NCBI RefSeq assembly: GCF_022965805.1
Contig: NC_133110.1
Location: 27,896,668 to 27,960,667 of the forward strand
Reading direction: 5' to 3'
Source of the DNA: Primulina eburnea
Taxonomy: Eukaryota; Streptophyta; Magnoliopsida; Lamiales; Gesneriaceae
DNA length: 64,000 bases
The notes below the pieces were generated by a model. It saw only the letters and a list, made by a program, of their open reading frames with translations. It had not been told where the DNA came from and made no database searches. The position numbers and the translations under genes are program-made. Shown one piece after another: positions 1 to 9,553 of the stretch (its first letter is position 1; each line of letters starts with the position of its first letter).

Positions 1-485
1 ATAAACCTACTCCCATGGATGTTCTCATTGAAGAAAATGAATATATTTATTCAAATAGTTATAATGGGAAAAATATTTATGAATGGAATATTGATGGTTA
101 TAGTGATAGGCAAATATATAATACTGCTCACAGAATGCTAATGTATAGTACTGTGTGTAAATCATCAGGTAATACTGATAAGAATATTGCTAAAATGATA
201 ACAGCAGGATTTACTGGCCAACTTAAAGGTTGGTGGGATAATTATCTAAATTATTCTCAAAAAGATGAAATCTTTAATTCCATAAAAATGGAAAATAATA
301 TTCAATTAGAAAATGTAGTGTATACATTAATATTGACTATGATTGAACATTTTACTGGAAAATTCACTGATAATAGTGAACAAATTAGAACTTTATTAAG
401 TAATCTAAAATGTAAAACACTTACTGATTTTAGATGGTATAAAGATACTTTCTTATCCCGTATATATGAAATTCCAGACTGTAAT
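1..485 (+). pseudogene. Inverted coat-protein fragment of endogenous caulimovirid, part 1
   Basis: This plus-strand stretch encodes the coat-protein region of the caulimovirid whose long copy lies on the minus strand (matching about 8750 down to 8270). By eye the two copies agree base for base here. The fragment probably begins before the window. The frame includes a Met at base 15 but has no evidence of being a separate gene; it corresponds to an internal part of the 1447-residue fusion. The conserved string GFTGQLKGWWDNYL is typical of caulimovirid coat proteins. The frame is cut at 485 by an LTR insertion and resumes at 2715. The 5-bp repeat GTAAT occurs at 481-485 and 2715-2719. The inverted arrangement is common in endogenous pararetrovirus loci. 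Confidence 0.85.
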
Positions 486-631
486 TGTAATGCCCGAGAT
501 TTAATTACTGTAATCAGATGTGGATTAATTGACGTAATGGAAGTCATAGGAACTCAAATGACGAAGCCGGGCGTTGGTTTATGTTAAGCCAAGATGTTGA
601 ACCGAATATCTCAAGATGTTAGGCCGAACAT

Positions 632-874
632 CTCGCGCCCGAGCGGCAGAAAAGCACCGCACGAGCGCGCATGTATAATTTGTGAGGGCCGAGAGTTCTT
701 CGCCCTAGCGAGCAACTTCTGACCGCCTGAGCGAGGGGAGATGTTCAGCCGAGGATCTCGACCGAAACTGACTCGCCCTAGCGGTAGGTTTTGACCGCCC
801 TAGCGAGCGACGTGTAAAATGAAGAATGAGCCACTTGCTTTTATGCATGCAACGAGTGTATATATATATAAATA
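632..874 (+). promoter_or_regulatory. Palindrome cluster and TATA box of the solo LTR
   Basis: Between 632 and 812 there are GC-rich inverted pairs such as GCGCCCGAGCGG facing CCGCACGAGCGCG, and CGCCCTAGCGG facing CCGCCCTAGCGAG, each separated by about 8-10 bases. They are immediately followed by a long TATA element (TATATATATATAAATA, 859-874). By position this is the U3 promoter of the LTR. The pairs are more decayed than in the sister LTR at 61872. Function is inferred from position only. Confidence 0.55.
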
Positions 875-1824
875 CACGATTTCTTCCTCATTTCCTTCAG
901 TGGAAAATCGAGAATTCGAGGGAAGTGTACTTCTTGATTTTAGAATTCGATTTACGTGAAATCCGTCCGTTCGATTTTAAATCCGACTTCAGTACGGTGT
1001 TCCTATCAACGTAGGCTACGACTGGACGTAAGTTTTGCTATGTTTTGACATGTTTTGAAATTAAACTATTGTCAGAATTGAATAGGATTCATATATGATG
1101 TTCTTGTCATGTTAGATATCATAGAATCGAAGTCAGATTAAAGAACGGACTGGTTATGTAATTGTTATGATTTTCGGAGTCGATGTGACTGAGAATTCAT
1201 ATCAGATATGTATTGTTATTGAGATTATGACTGGTATCGATATTGATTATGAGTTCTGGTATTATATCTGTGATGTTTGGATTGACGGGGATTATCGAAA
1301 CAGTGTTGTTATGCCGTCGAAACATCAGTTGGTTGATATTGATCAGATTTGGTATTGATTTGGATTGGATTGTGATACCGTATGTCGATTGACATTAATC
1401 AGATTATGTGTTTTGATTTGAGTATTAATCAGAACAGGTATTGAATTGAATTGTGTATTGATATTATACCTATTCAACTGTTCTTACCAGATTGGGAATG
1501 GACCGAGACAGAGTCGGGACTTCTTCTTCTTCTGAGCGAGAAGATAAAGGTATAAATTAATGTTGAGTTGGGATTGCACAACTCGAGTGAGGTTTGACTC
1601 GAGTTTCCCTAAATCACATACTTTACCTTATTGCATTGATATTTGCATTAAGTTGATTGATGTACTTGTTCTCTTGATACTAGATGACAGGTATTAGACG
1701 AGTTATCTTGTGACAGAAGTGCCGGATAGTGGTGGTATCGCCACGGCACATTGCACGATGTCTCAAGATAGGATATTGGCGATAGAGCTACAGTCCTTGA
1801 CGGTTAGGTCAGGACACTGGATGT

Positions 1825-2260
1825 TTGGTTATATCGAGTAATGGAATCTATTACGGAATTCGATATAGGAACACCATATTTGGTTATATCGAGTAAAGGG
1901 TATTGGAATTCTTCTATTACGGAATTCGATATAGGAATACCAGGGCACTGGTTATATCGAGTAATAGAGATTATGGTTCCATCCTTTACGGAATTCGATA
2001 TAGGAATACCACATCTGGAAACCGGGATCCCTAGACTAGGATTGAGTCTAGTCTAAAAAGTAGAGTCACGGGATTGAGTGACAGTTATATCTTATGGTAT
2101 TGATTAATACGGATTTATGTTCCTGATATTGGTACATGTTTAGAATATGAATTATTCTTGATATTGATTTATGTTCCTGATATTGGTACATGCCTAGAAT
2201 AGGATTTATTCTAGATATTGAATTATGTTCCTGATTAGGGTACATGTTTAGAATATGATT
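1825..2260 (+). repeat. Two short tandem arrays inside the solo LTR
   Basis: From 1825 to about 2015 three imperfect units of 60-70 bp each contain GGTTATATCGAGTAA and TTACGGAATTCGATATAGGA. From about 2105 to 2260 three units of about 60 bp share TTATGTTCCTGATATTGGTAC. The first array is also present, with one more unit, in the related solo LTR at about 63095-63365, so it belongs to the LTR family rather than to this insertion. Confidence 0.7.
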
Positions 2261-2714
2261 TATTCTGGTTATTGATTTATATCATGATTTTGATATATGA
2301 TAATATTTTATGTTATATGCTTTTATATTGATTATATAATTGCATGTATACATGATTTATACTGGGATATTTATATCTCACCGGAGTTATCCGGCTGTTG
2401 TCTTGTCTGTATGTGTGCATGGCAACAGGTGGGATAGGAGCGGGGTCAAGACGAGAATGAGGCTGGACTAGATAGCGTGGAGATCCGGGCTTCAGAAGCA
2501 ACTTAGGATTCAGCACTGATATGTAGTTGAACCTAGTTGGATTATGGTAGATGACATCAGATTTGTATGTTCATGTTTAACATGTAATTTGATTTTAATT
2601 ACATTACGTTTCCGCTTTGCATTTTAAAAGAAAAAATTTTAGACCCTGTTTATTATGAATGATTAAATATTCCTAAAGACGATTAAGGAATGGATTAGCG
2701 TCCGGGTCCTCACA

Positions 2715-3010
2715 GTAATAATAGTCTGTGGAAAGCTAAATTCATAGATGGCTTACCTTTCTTATTTGCTGAAAGGATTAGAAAAGTTTTAAGAAAGGAT
2801 GATATAAATATCTCCTATGATAATTATACTTATGGTAATTTAATTAATACTTGTATTCAAGAGGGTTTAGCTCTCTGTAATGAATTAAAATTAAATAATC
2901 AAATTAAGAGACAGAATTTACTAGAGAAAAAACAGTTAGGTAAATTTTGTGATCAATTTGGTATGGACTTACCTAATAAAGGTAAGAAGAAAATTAAGAA
3001 TAATAATGAA
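2715..3010 (+). pseudogene. Inverted coat-protein fragment of endogenous caulimovirid, part 2
   Basis: This continues the plus-strand coat fragment after the solo LTR and corresponds to the minus strand from about 8275 down to 7990. It matches the long copy almost perfectly, including the basic run near its end, then diverges at about 3000-3010 just before the region that in the long copy encodes the lysine-rich stretch and zinc knuckle. The point of divergence is taken as the breakpoint joining two viral pieces in opposite orientation. The frame runs on to a stop near 3137 through sequence that does not match the coat gene. Confidence 0.8.
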
Positions 3011-3495
3011 TATAAGATTCTTGTTTGGAATTTTACGAAACATAAAAGGATTTACGAAAGATATACCAGAGAAATTAAACAACAGAGAATTTATCGAGGG
3101 CCCAAAGAATCATAAATTCATAAAAAATCACCCATAAACGCCTTAAACGCCATTTCTCGGCTAAGCAGGCTGAAGGGCTACAACATGAATTTATTTTTCC
3201 CGGATAAACTCGAACCTTGTGTTAACCATTTCCTGGTTCATCTTCTTACCTTATGTTCTAACCAAAGACTCTTATATTACATTAAATTCTAGAAATTTAA
3301 ATAAATCTTTTATTATATCAATCTGATTCCAAGTTACAAATAAATATAGATCATGTCATAGTAAGGAAAATAATTTAGCACGAATACTTTAGCCTGTCAT
3401 TCAGGCTAATTACTGAAATATTTAAATTAAAAACAAAAATAAAAACAAAAAATAAAAACAATAAACTTACAAGGTTGTAAGCAGAACTTCAAACT

Positions 3496-3501
3496 TTTAT
3501 T
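3496..3501 (-). terminator. Poly(A) signal of caulimovirid transcript
   Basis: The minus strand reads AATAAA, about 85 bases downstream of the TATA box and roughly 60 bases after the expected transcription start. In caulimovirids the signal lies just after the start site, is bypassed on the first pass and used on the second, giving a terminally redundant RNA. The spacing fits that scheme. Confidence 0.5.
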
Positions 3502-3583
3502 TACTTCAGAAGGGTTGTATACAAGAGAGAGTAGAGAAAGGGGAGAAAACTCGACCGTGCCCTCTTAAGAACACAGAAATAAC

Positions 3584-3592
3584 CTATATATA
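3584..3592 (-). promoter_or_regulatory. TATA box of caulimovirid pregenomic RNA promoter
   Basis: The minus strand reads CTATCTATATATAGG about 200 bases after the stop of the last viral frame. It lies upstream of a pyrimidine-rich stretch and a poly(A) signal, which is where caulimovirids place the promoter for the full-length transcript. The start site would lie about 30 bases downstream, near 3555. This is assigned from position and motif only. Confidence 0.55.
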
Positions 3593-3788
3593 GATAGAAG
3601 AGCCGGACATCAAACCCCGGATTCCATCTCAAAATAAAAATAGTAAATGCTTTATTAAAGCAAAAGTAACATGGTTACAAAATTCAAAAAGTAAATAGTG
3701 ATATGCCACCCACTTTTTGTCATGATATGCCATGATGATGTGTTATTCCACCAACTCTTGAATAGTGAGATTCCACTGTCAACGATTC

Positions 3789-5210
3789 TTAATCATCTCT
3801 GGTATTATCTTTGAGAGATTTCTTCAAACTTTCAAATATATCCTCAATTTGAGATAATTGAGGAATATCCTCATCTGGATCCTGTGCATCATGCATCTTC
3901 ATTAGATGTATGAATTGATTATTACTGGAATTTGAAGCCATTGATTTGTCTGATTCAATTGATTTGTCTGATTTTGAATCGGAGCATCCCATATTCTTAT
4001 AAAGATCTTTTTTCATTTCATCAATGTAGATTTCTACCATCTTCTCTTTAGAATAGATCTCTGAATATTTTTGAGTCAAAATTTTAAATGGACTCATTGC
4101 ATCTTTCTCTTTTTGTTGTTGATTCAACAAATCTTTCTGATATGAAGAAATTTTTTCTTCCATTTGTAGTAAGGTATCATGACCATGAAGTTTTCCAGAT
4201 ACTGGATCTTCTCTTAACATTTTATCCCAAAATTTTGTAGAGCTAGTTCTCCATAGACAAGGGATACCTTCATCTGTATAACCAAATTCTGGCTGCCATT
4301 TCCATATCCATGGAATACCGAATTCCATGAAGAATAGACATAAAGTCTTTCCATCAATCCAATGCTCGGAAAAACTTTTTGTAATAATTGGTGCAACATT
4401 CAACCAAGTATCAAATGGTTTTATAAAAACCTCTGGCAAAATCTTTGCTGATGGACCAAATATTTTCCACCAAATAAAAAACCAATTTGGGATAGGATAA
4501 TGGAAAACATTTTCACAAATCTTAAGAAACCATGTATGTTTCCTTTTTTCATTTTCATATAATAAAGTTTTATTAAAACTTTCAATATAATCCCAGAAAT
4601 TGAATTTAAAACTGGTTTTATGATTTTCTGAGTAAAATTCTTTTTCAACCAATGGAGATATACCCCATTCTTCAATAGATATAATCTTTTTGATAATAAA
4701 CTTAGAGAAGTTATAACTTCCTTTTTGTTGAGTATTACTGAAAAAGTGAGTAATATCAACACTTTTTGTAGATATGAGAAGATTCTCATAATATCCTCTT
4801 TGCTTATAAGCACCATATACATATGATGTATTGGTAAAATATCTTTCCATAATAATCCAAGGAGTTTTTTCCCATTGGATATCTTTTTCTTCTATAAGAA
4901 GAATTAATTCTTTATGTTTTGACTCTGTATAAAGAGCTGTATCATTATCATCTTCTTTGATGATATTAGCATATGATGCTGAAGACTGAGAATCAGAATT
5001 ATTTTTCTGCTTTTGTTTCAAGAATTCTTGAAATTCATTGTATAACTCATTCTGCTCAGTATTACTGGCTGATGAACTTGATAAGTTCTGGGCTATTAGC
5101 CTCTGTTTTCCATGTTGTGCTATAATATTAGGGGTTTTTCCCCTACCACCTCGCCCTCTATAAGAGGACTCTCCTCTGCCTCGAGAGTACATATCTGTAG
5201 ATGAAAACAT
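3789..5210 (-). CDS. Caulimovirid third ORF, function unknown (473 aa)
   Basis: This is an uninterrupted 473-residue frame after the polymerase gene. Its ATG overlaps the preceding stop as TAATG, so translation probably depends on termination-reinitiation. The N-terminus has an RGG-like segment (SRGRGESSYRGRGGRGK, about residues 9-25), suggesting RNA or nucleic-acid binding. A Ser/Gln-rich linker follows. The central part is rich in Trp and aromatic residues (PIPNWFFIWWKIFG; IPWIWKWQPEFGY), and the C-terminal 80 residues are Ser/Asp-rich and acidic. Many caulimovirids have an unassigned or transactivator-like protein in this position, and florendoviruses have a second ORF of unknown function. 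I cannot tell which this is. No signal peptide or membrane segment was noticed. Confidence 0.75.
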   Translation of the reverse strand: MFSSTDMYSRGRGESSYRGRGGRGKTPNIIAQHGKQRLIAQNLSSSSASNTEQNELYNEFQEFLKQKQKNNSDSQSSASYANIIKEDDNDTALYTESKHKELILLIEEKDIQWEKTPWIIMERYFTNTSYVYGAYKQRGYYENLLISTKSVDITHFFSNTQQKGSYNFSKFIIKKIISIEEWGISPLVEKEFYSENHKTSFKFNFWDYIESFNKTLLYENEKRKHTWFLKICENVFHYPIPNWFFIWWKIFGPSAKILPEVFIKPFDTWLNVAPIITKSFSEHWIDGKTLCLFFMEFGIPWIWKWQPEFGYTDEGIPCLWRTSSTKFWDKMLREDPVSGKLHGHDTLLQMEEKISSYQKDLLNQQQKEKDAMSPFKILTQKYSEIYSKEKMVEIYIDEMKKDLYKNMGCSDSKSDKSIESDKSMASNSSNNQFIHLMKMHDAQDPDEDIPQLSQIEDIFESLKKSLKDNTRDD

Positions 5211-8200
5211 TAAGATAAATATTCTCGAGTTAAGAAATCTGGTAGATGATTATCTTCACCTTTTTTATAAATGATCTCAAAATCAAAAGGAGCTAAATGA
5301 GCCTGCCATCTTGCAAACATTTGTTTAGAAACATCATGTTTAAAATCTTTATTAAACATAAATTTTGCAGATTTGCAATCAGTTTTTATAATAAACTTTT
5401 GATTATATAAATCATCTTGAAATTTTAAAATACATCTAACAATAGCTAAGATTTCTTTTGCTACTGTGGAGTAATTTTTCTGTGCATTATTCCATTTCCC
5501 AGAATAAAATCTTATAAGGTATTCATGTTTTGTTTGAGGATCTTTTTGTTTTAAAATTCCTCCAAAACCTATATCTGAGGCATCAGTTTCTACAATTTTA
5601 TCCCATAAAGGATTTGCCAGCATAAGACAAGGAAGATTCTTAACTTTATCTTTAATAATTTGAACAGCTTTAGTATGCTTATCTGTCCAAGGTAAAGGAT
5701 TTTTCTTCAGTCTATCATATAAGATAGCAGAATCTTTAGTAAGATTTTGAATATAAGGAGAAATATAATTTAAACTCCCTAAAAATCTTTGTAACTGAGT
5801 TTTATCAGTTATTATATCTGGAAATTTTGAACCAAATTCAATACTTCTTTGAATAGGAATTATTTTTCCTTTTTCAATCATATGACCAAGAAATCTAATA
5901 TTAGTTTGAAATAAAATCATTTTAGATTTTGAAATAACAAGACCATTTTGAATAACAATATTTTTGAACATTTCTAAATGTTTAAAATGTGTTTCAATAT
6001 CATTAGAAAACACTAAGATATCATCTATATAAACAATTATAAAATTGCTATAGTTATAAAAAATATCATTCATAATTTGTTGAAATTCTGAAGGGGCATT
6101 TTTAAGGCCAAATGGCATTACTGTCCATTCATAATGTCCTATTGGAACATTAAAAGCAGTTTTATATCTGTCAGATTCTTTTACCTGAATCTGCCAAAAT
6201 CCTGATTTTAAATCAAATTTGGAAAATATAATTGCATGAACTAATCTGTCTAATAAATCTTTTTTATTAGGAATAGGATGCCTAATCCATTTCAAAACCT
6301 TATTAAGAGGTTTATAATTTATTACTAATCTAGGAACTCCTCTTTCCTGTTCAGAGTGTTTATTAACATAGAAAGCAGTACATGACCAAGGAGATTGAGA
6401 AGGTTTTATTAAACCTTTGTCTAACAAACAATGAATTTCATTCTTACATAATTCTAAATATTCAGAATTCATTTGACAAGGACGAGCCTTGGTTGGAATA
6501 TCTTTTTCATTAAAATTCTCTTCATATGGTAGAGAGATAATATGCTTTTTACGATTCCAAAAAGCATTTGGTAAATCATTACATATTTCTAAAGAAAATT
6601 TATTATAAATAATTTTTATTTTTTCCTGTAATTTAGGATTCTGTAATTTTTCATCAATTGTAAGAAATTTTATTTCTTCTTTTAAAAAGTTTATTTGAAA
6701 GGTTTTTCTTTCAATCTGTTCTTGTAGTTCATTTAAAATTCTATGAACAGGTTTAGTTATAAACTGAAAAGAAATAGGTTTACCTTGATAAGTTCCTTTT
6801 ATACCTATTTCATCAACATAGGTTAAAGGATAAATTTGATAAATAAAAGGAAGACCAAGTATTAGTTGGCTTGAAATATCTTTTGCTAATAAAAAACTGG
6901 TTTGAATACAGTTTTTATCTTTGCAAATATAAGCTTTAGGTAATTTATAATTTATTTCTAAAGGTTCTCCTCCTGCATGAGAGAGAGAATGAGTAGTTTT
7001 ATGAAAATATTTAGTAGGAATTAATCCTTCCTGTATAACATTTAAATCTGCACCACTATCTATCATAGCAATAAAATTCTTTTTATAAGAATTATCAATT
7101 AATAAAGTAATATTAGTATACCATTTTTGAGATATTATCATACTTAAAACAGATAAATGTTTCTGATTATTATCAGGAAATGAAATATCTTGAATATTTT
7201 CAAAACTTTCAGTAATTGAATTATTATTATTTTCAATAACTGAAATACGATAATTTAAACTATTATTATTATCATGTAAAAATTTTATTTGTTGTTTAAG
7301 ATTATCAATCTCTTTAACTAAATCCTGTATAGTAACTGGATTTTGCTGACTATATTTTTTCTGTAAAAGATTTTTGACTTCTTTCATAGAATATGCTTGT
7401 TCTTGTTTAACAAGAATATTATTTTCATTATTACTTGTTGAAGCAGTATTCTCCATTTGATCTATAATAGTGGATTTTAATATTGGATCCTTAATCATTT
7501 TAAGGAATTCTAAAATATTATTGTTAGTTAAAACATTAATATTTAAATCTTGAAATTGAGACATAAGTTTATAAAACTCATCATTTTTATTATTATTATC
7601 CTCTATAGGATTTATATAAGATTTTCCTTGTATACAATTATTGCATTCATCTAAATCAGAAATATCTGATTCATTATCCAGAATTTCTTCTGAATTATAG
7701 GATTCTGAAGAATTCTCAGTTTCACTATCAGAATTATTATTAGAATCCATTATTATTTTAAATAATGTTTCTTTTAGATTATCATCTATATCTAAATTAT
7801 TAATTTTGTTTTTAGCCCAACATTGATTAGCATAATGTCCTGGCTTTTTACATTTTCTACAAATTATTAATTTATTTTTATATTTATCTTTTTTCCTATC
7901 AGCTTTAGCTGATTCACGAATTTCTTTTCTTTTCTTTTTTCTTTCTTTTTGTCTTTCAGACAAATGTCTTTTCTTATAAATTTTTTCATTATTATCTTTA
8001 ATTTTCTTCTTACCTTTATTAGGTAAGTCCATACCAAATTGATCACAAAATTTACCTAACTGTTTTTTCTCTAGTAAATTCTGTCTCTTAATTTGATTAT
8101 TTAATTTTAATTCATTACAGAGAGCTAAACCCTCTTGAATACAAGTATTAATTAAATTACCATAAGTATAATTATCATAGGAGATATTTATATCATCCTT

Positions 8201-9553
8201 TCTTAAAACTTTTCTAATCCTTTCAGCAAATAAGAAAGGTAAGCCATCTATGAATTTAGCTTTCCACAGACTATTATTACAGTCTGGAATTTCATATATA
8301 CGGGATAAGAAAGTATCTTTATACCATCTAAAATCAGTAAGTGTTTTACATTTTAGATTACTTAATAAAGTTCTAATTTGTTCACTATTATCAGTGAATT
8401 TTCCAGTAAAATGTTCAATCATAGTCAATATTAATGTATACACTACATTTTCTAATTGAATATTATTTTCCATTTTTATGGAATTAAAGATTTCATCTTT
8501 TTGAGAATAATTTAGATAATTATCCCACCAACCTTTAAGTTGGCCAGTAAATCCTGCTGTTATCATTTTAGCAATATTCTTATCAGTATTACCTGATGAT
8601 TTACACACAGTACTATACATTAGCATTCTGTGAGCAGTATTATATATTTGCCTATCACTATAACCATCAATATTCCATTCATAAATATTTTTCCCATTAT
8701 AACTATTTGAATAAATATATTCATTTTCTTCAATGAGAACATCCATGGGAGTAGGTTTATTATAGTAATATTTGGATGTAGTAGGTCTATCAGCCCATTT
8801 AATTTTATTAATTTCATTTTCAGAATGATTATTAATCTTATCTAATTCTTCAAACTCTTCATTAAGAGTATTTAAATTAAGATTTCTAAATTTTTCTTCT
8901 AATAATTTTTCTATATCAGAAACAGAAGATTTAAATTTAAAATCCTTAATATCAGGAGGGGATTGAATGGATGAGGTAGCAACAGAAACAATATTATTTT
9001 CTGGTTCTTCTATATGAACATTAGGTTTAATTTTATTAATAGCTAAAATATTAATAGCTAAAATAATTTTATCAATACGATCTTTAAGAGAATTTATTTC
9101 TTCTCCTATAATCGTGAGATATAAATTTGTGTAATTCTGTTTTTCTATTATCTGATTAATATGTTTAACAGTAATTTGTAACATATCATTCTCAAATAAT
9201 TTTGAAAAAGCAGTAAAATTTAAAATTTTATTATTCTTTTCTATTATAAAAGATTGTTGAGGAGGATAAACAGATTTTTGAATCTGTCCTGAAGAAAGTT
9301 TATAATTTCTTTCAAGAGTAGAAATATAATCTATAATAAATGTTTTAAAAAACCAAGGAACAAAATGTATTAATTTATTCTGGTTTTCACAATATTTATA
9401 AAATGTTGAAACAATATATTCAAACTCTTCTTCAGAAAAACTTTTAAAGTACCAATTTCTGAAAGATTCCCATTTGGGTAAATAAAATTCTGCATTGATC
9501 TTTGCTCTAGCAGAAGATCCTTTAGTAAAATCAATTTTAAATTTATTATCCAT
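5210..9553 (-). CDS. Caulimovirid CP-protease-reverse transcriptase-RNase H fusion (1447 aa)
   Basis: This single open frame starts in a TAATG overlap with the movement-protein stop. In order: an N-terminal region of about 260 residues with Glu/Asn-rich stretches; a coat-protein core around residues 265-560, containing GFTGQLKGWWDNYL; a lysine-rich stretch; a CCHC zinc knuckle (CRKCKKPGHYANQCW, about 565-578); an acidic Ser/Asn-rich linker; a retropepsin-like aspartic protease (DSGAD, about 830); a reverse transcriptase with YIDDILVFS (about 1173-1181); and an RNase H with ETDASDIGFGG (about 1318). There is no integrase and no LTR, which separates it from Ty3 elements. The product would package, process and reverse-transcribe the viral genome. 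In many genera coat and polymerase are separate, or movement protein is fused to coat; here movement protein is separate and coat is fused to polymerase. No internal stop is seen. Confidence 0.92.
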   Translation of the reverse strand: MDNKFKIDFTKGSSARAKINAEFYLPKWESFRNWYFKSFSEEEFEYIVSTFYKYCENQNKLIHFVPWFFKTFIIDYISTLERNYKLSSGQIQKSVYPPQQSFIIEKNNKILNFTAFSKLFENDMLQITVKHINQIIEKQNYTNLYLTIIGEEINSLKDRIDKIILAINILAINKIKPNVHIEEPENNIVSVATSSIQSPPDIKDFKFKSSVSDIEKLLEEKFRNLNLNTLNEEFEELDKINNHSENEINKIKWADRPTTSKYYYNKPTPMDVLIEENEYIYSNSYNGKNIYEWNIDGYSDRQIYNTAHRMLMYSTVCKSSGNTDKNIAKMITAGFTGQLKGWWDNYLNYSQKDEIFNSIKMENNIQLENVVYTLILTMIEHFTGKFTDNSEQIRTLLSNLKCKTLTDFRWYKDTFLSRIYEIPDCNNSLWKAKFIDGLPFLFAERIRKVLRKDDINISYDNYTYGNLINTCIQEGLALCNELKLNNQIKRQNLLEKKQLGKFCDQFGMDLPNKGKKKIKDNNEKIYKKRHLSERQKERKKKRKEIRESAKADRKKDKYKNKLIICRKCKKPGHYANQCWAKNKINNLDIDDNLKETLFKIIMDSNNNSDSETENSSESYNSEEILDNESDISDLDECNNCIQGKSYINPIEDNNNKNDEFYKLMSQFQDLNINVLTNNNILEFLKMIKDPILKSTIIDQMENTASTSNNENNILVKQEQAYSMKEVKNLLQKKYSQQNPVTIQDLVKEIDNLKQQIKFLHDNNNSLNYRISVIENNNNSITESFENIQDISFPDNNQKHLSVLSMIISQKWYTNITLLIDNSYKKNFIAMIDSGADLNVIQEGLIPTKYFHKTTHSLSHAGGEPLEINYKLPKAYICKDKNCIQTSFLLAKDISSQLILGLPFIYQIYPLTYVDEIGIKGTYQGKPISFQFITKPVHRILNELQEQIERKTFQINFLKEEIKFLTIDEKLQNPKLQEKIKIIYNKFSLEICNDLPNAFWNRKKHIISLPYEENFNEKDIPTKARPCQMNSEYLELCKNEIHCLLDKGLIKPSQSPWSCTAFYVNKHSEQERGVPRLVINYKPLNKVLKWIRHPIPNKKDLLDRLVHAIIFSKFDLKSGFWQIQVKESDRYKTAFNVPIGHYEWTVMPFGLKNAPSEFQQIMNDIFYNYSNFIIVYIDDILVFSNDIETHFKHLEMFKNIVIQNGLVISKSKMILFQTNIRFLGHMIEKGKIIPIQRSIEFGSKFPDIITDKTQLQRFLGSLNYISPYIQNLTKDSAILYDRLKKNPLPWTDKHTKAVQIIKDKVKNLPCLMLANPLWDKIVETDASDIGFGGILKQKDPQTKHEYLIRFYSGKWNNAQKNYSTVAKEILAIVRCILKFQDDLYNQKFIIKTDCKSAKFMFNKDFKHDVSKQMFARWQAHLAPFDFEIIYKKGEDNHLPDFLTREYLS

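Larger units (their letters stand above)
486..2714 (+). mobile_element. Solo LTR of a Ty3/Gypsy-type retrotransposon (2229 bp)
   Basis: The sequence starts TGTAATGCCCGAG and ends GGGTCCTCACA. It is flanked by the 5-bp target duplication GTAAT (481-485 and 2715-2719). No primer-binding site, gag or pol lies inside, so it is a solo LTR left by LTR-LTR recombination. The empty site is visible in the second caulimovirid copy near 8270-8280, where the coat frame runs through. It is related in start, end and several internal blocks (for example CCGGCTGTTGTCTTGTCTG near 2390) to the LTRs at 61872-63874 and 51827-53627. That kinship suggests a chromovirus of the Tekay/Del type, which is an inference. 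Orientation is given by TG start, TATA box at 859-874 and end order. Confidence 0.9.
3011..3788 (-). other. Caulimovirid intergenic region and probable pregenomic RNA leader
   Basis: This 778-bp stretch has no convincing gene. Read on the minus strand it follows the stop of the last viral frame, holds a TATA box (3584-3592) and a poly(A) signal (3496-3501), and continues as AT-rich sequence to the junction with the inverted fragment. That is the layout of a caulimovirid intergenic region plus leader, where transcription starts after the last ORF and the terminally redundant RNA ends shortly after its own start. No primer-binding site is found here, so the leader does not connect to the first ORF inside this copy. 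Confidence 0.6.
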
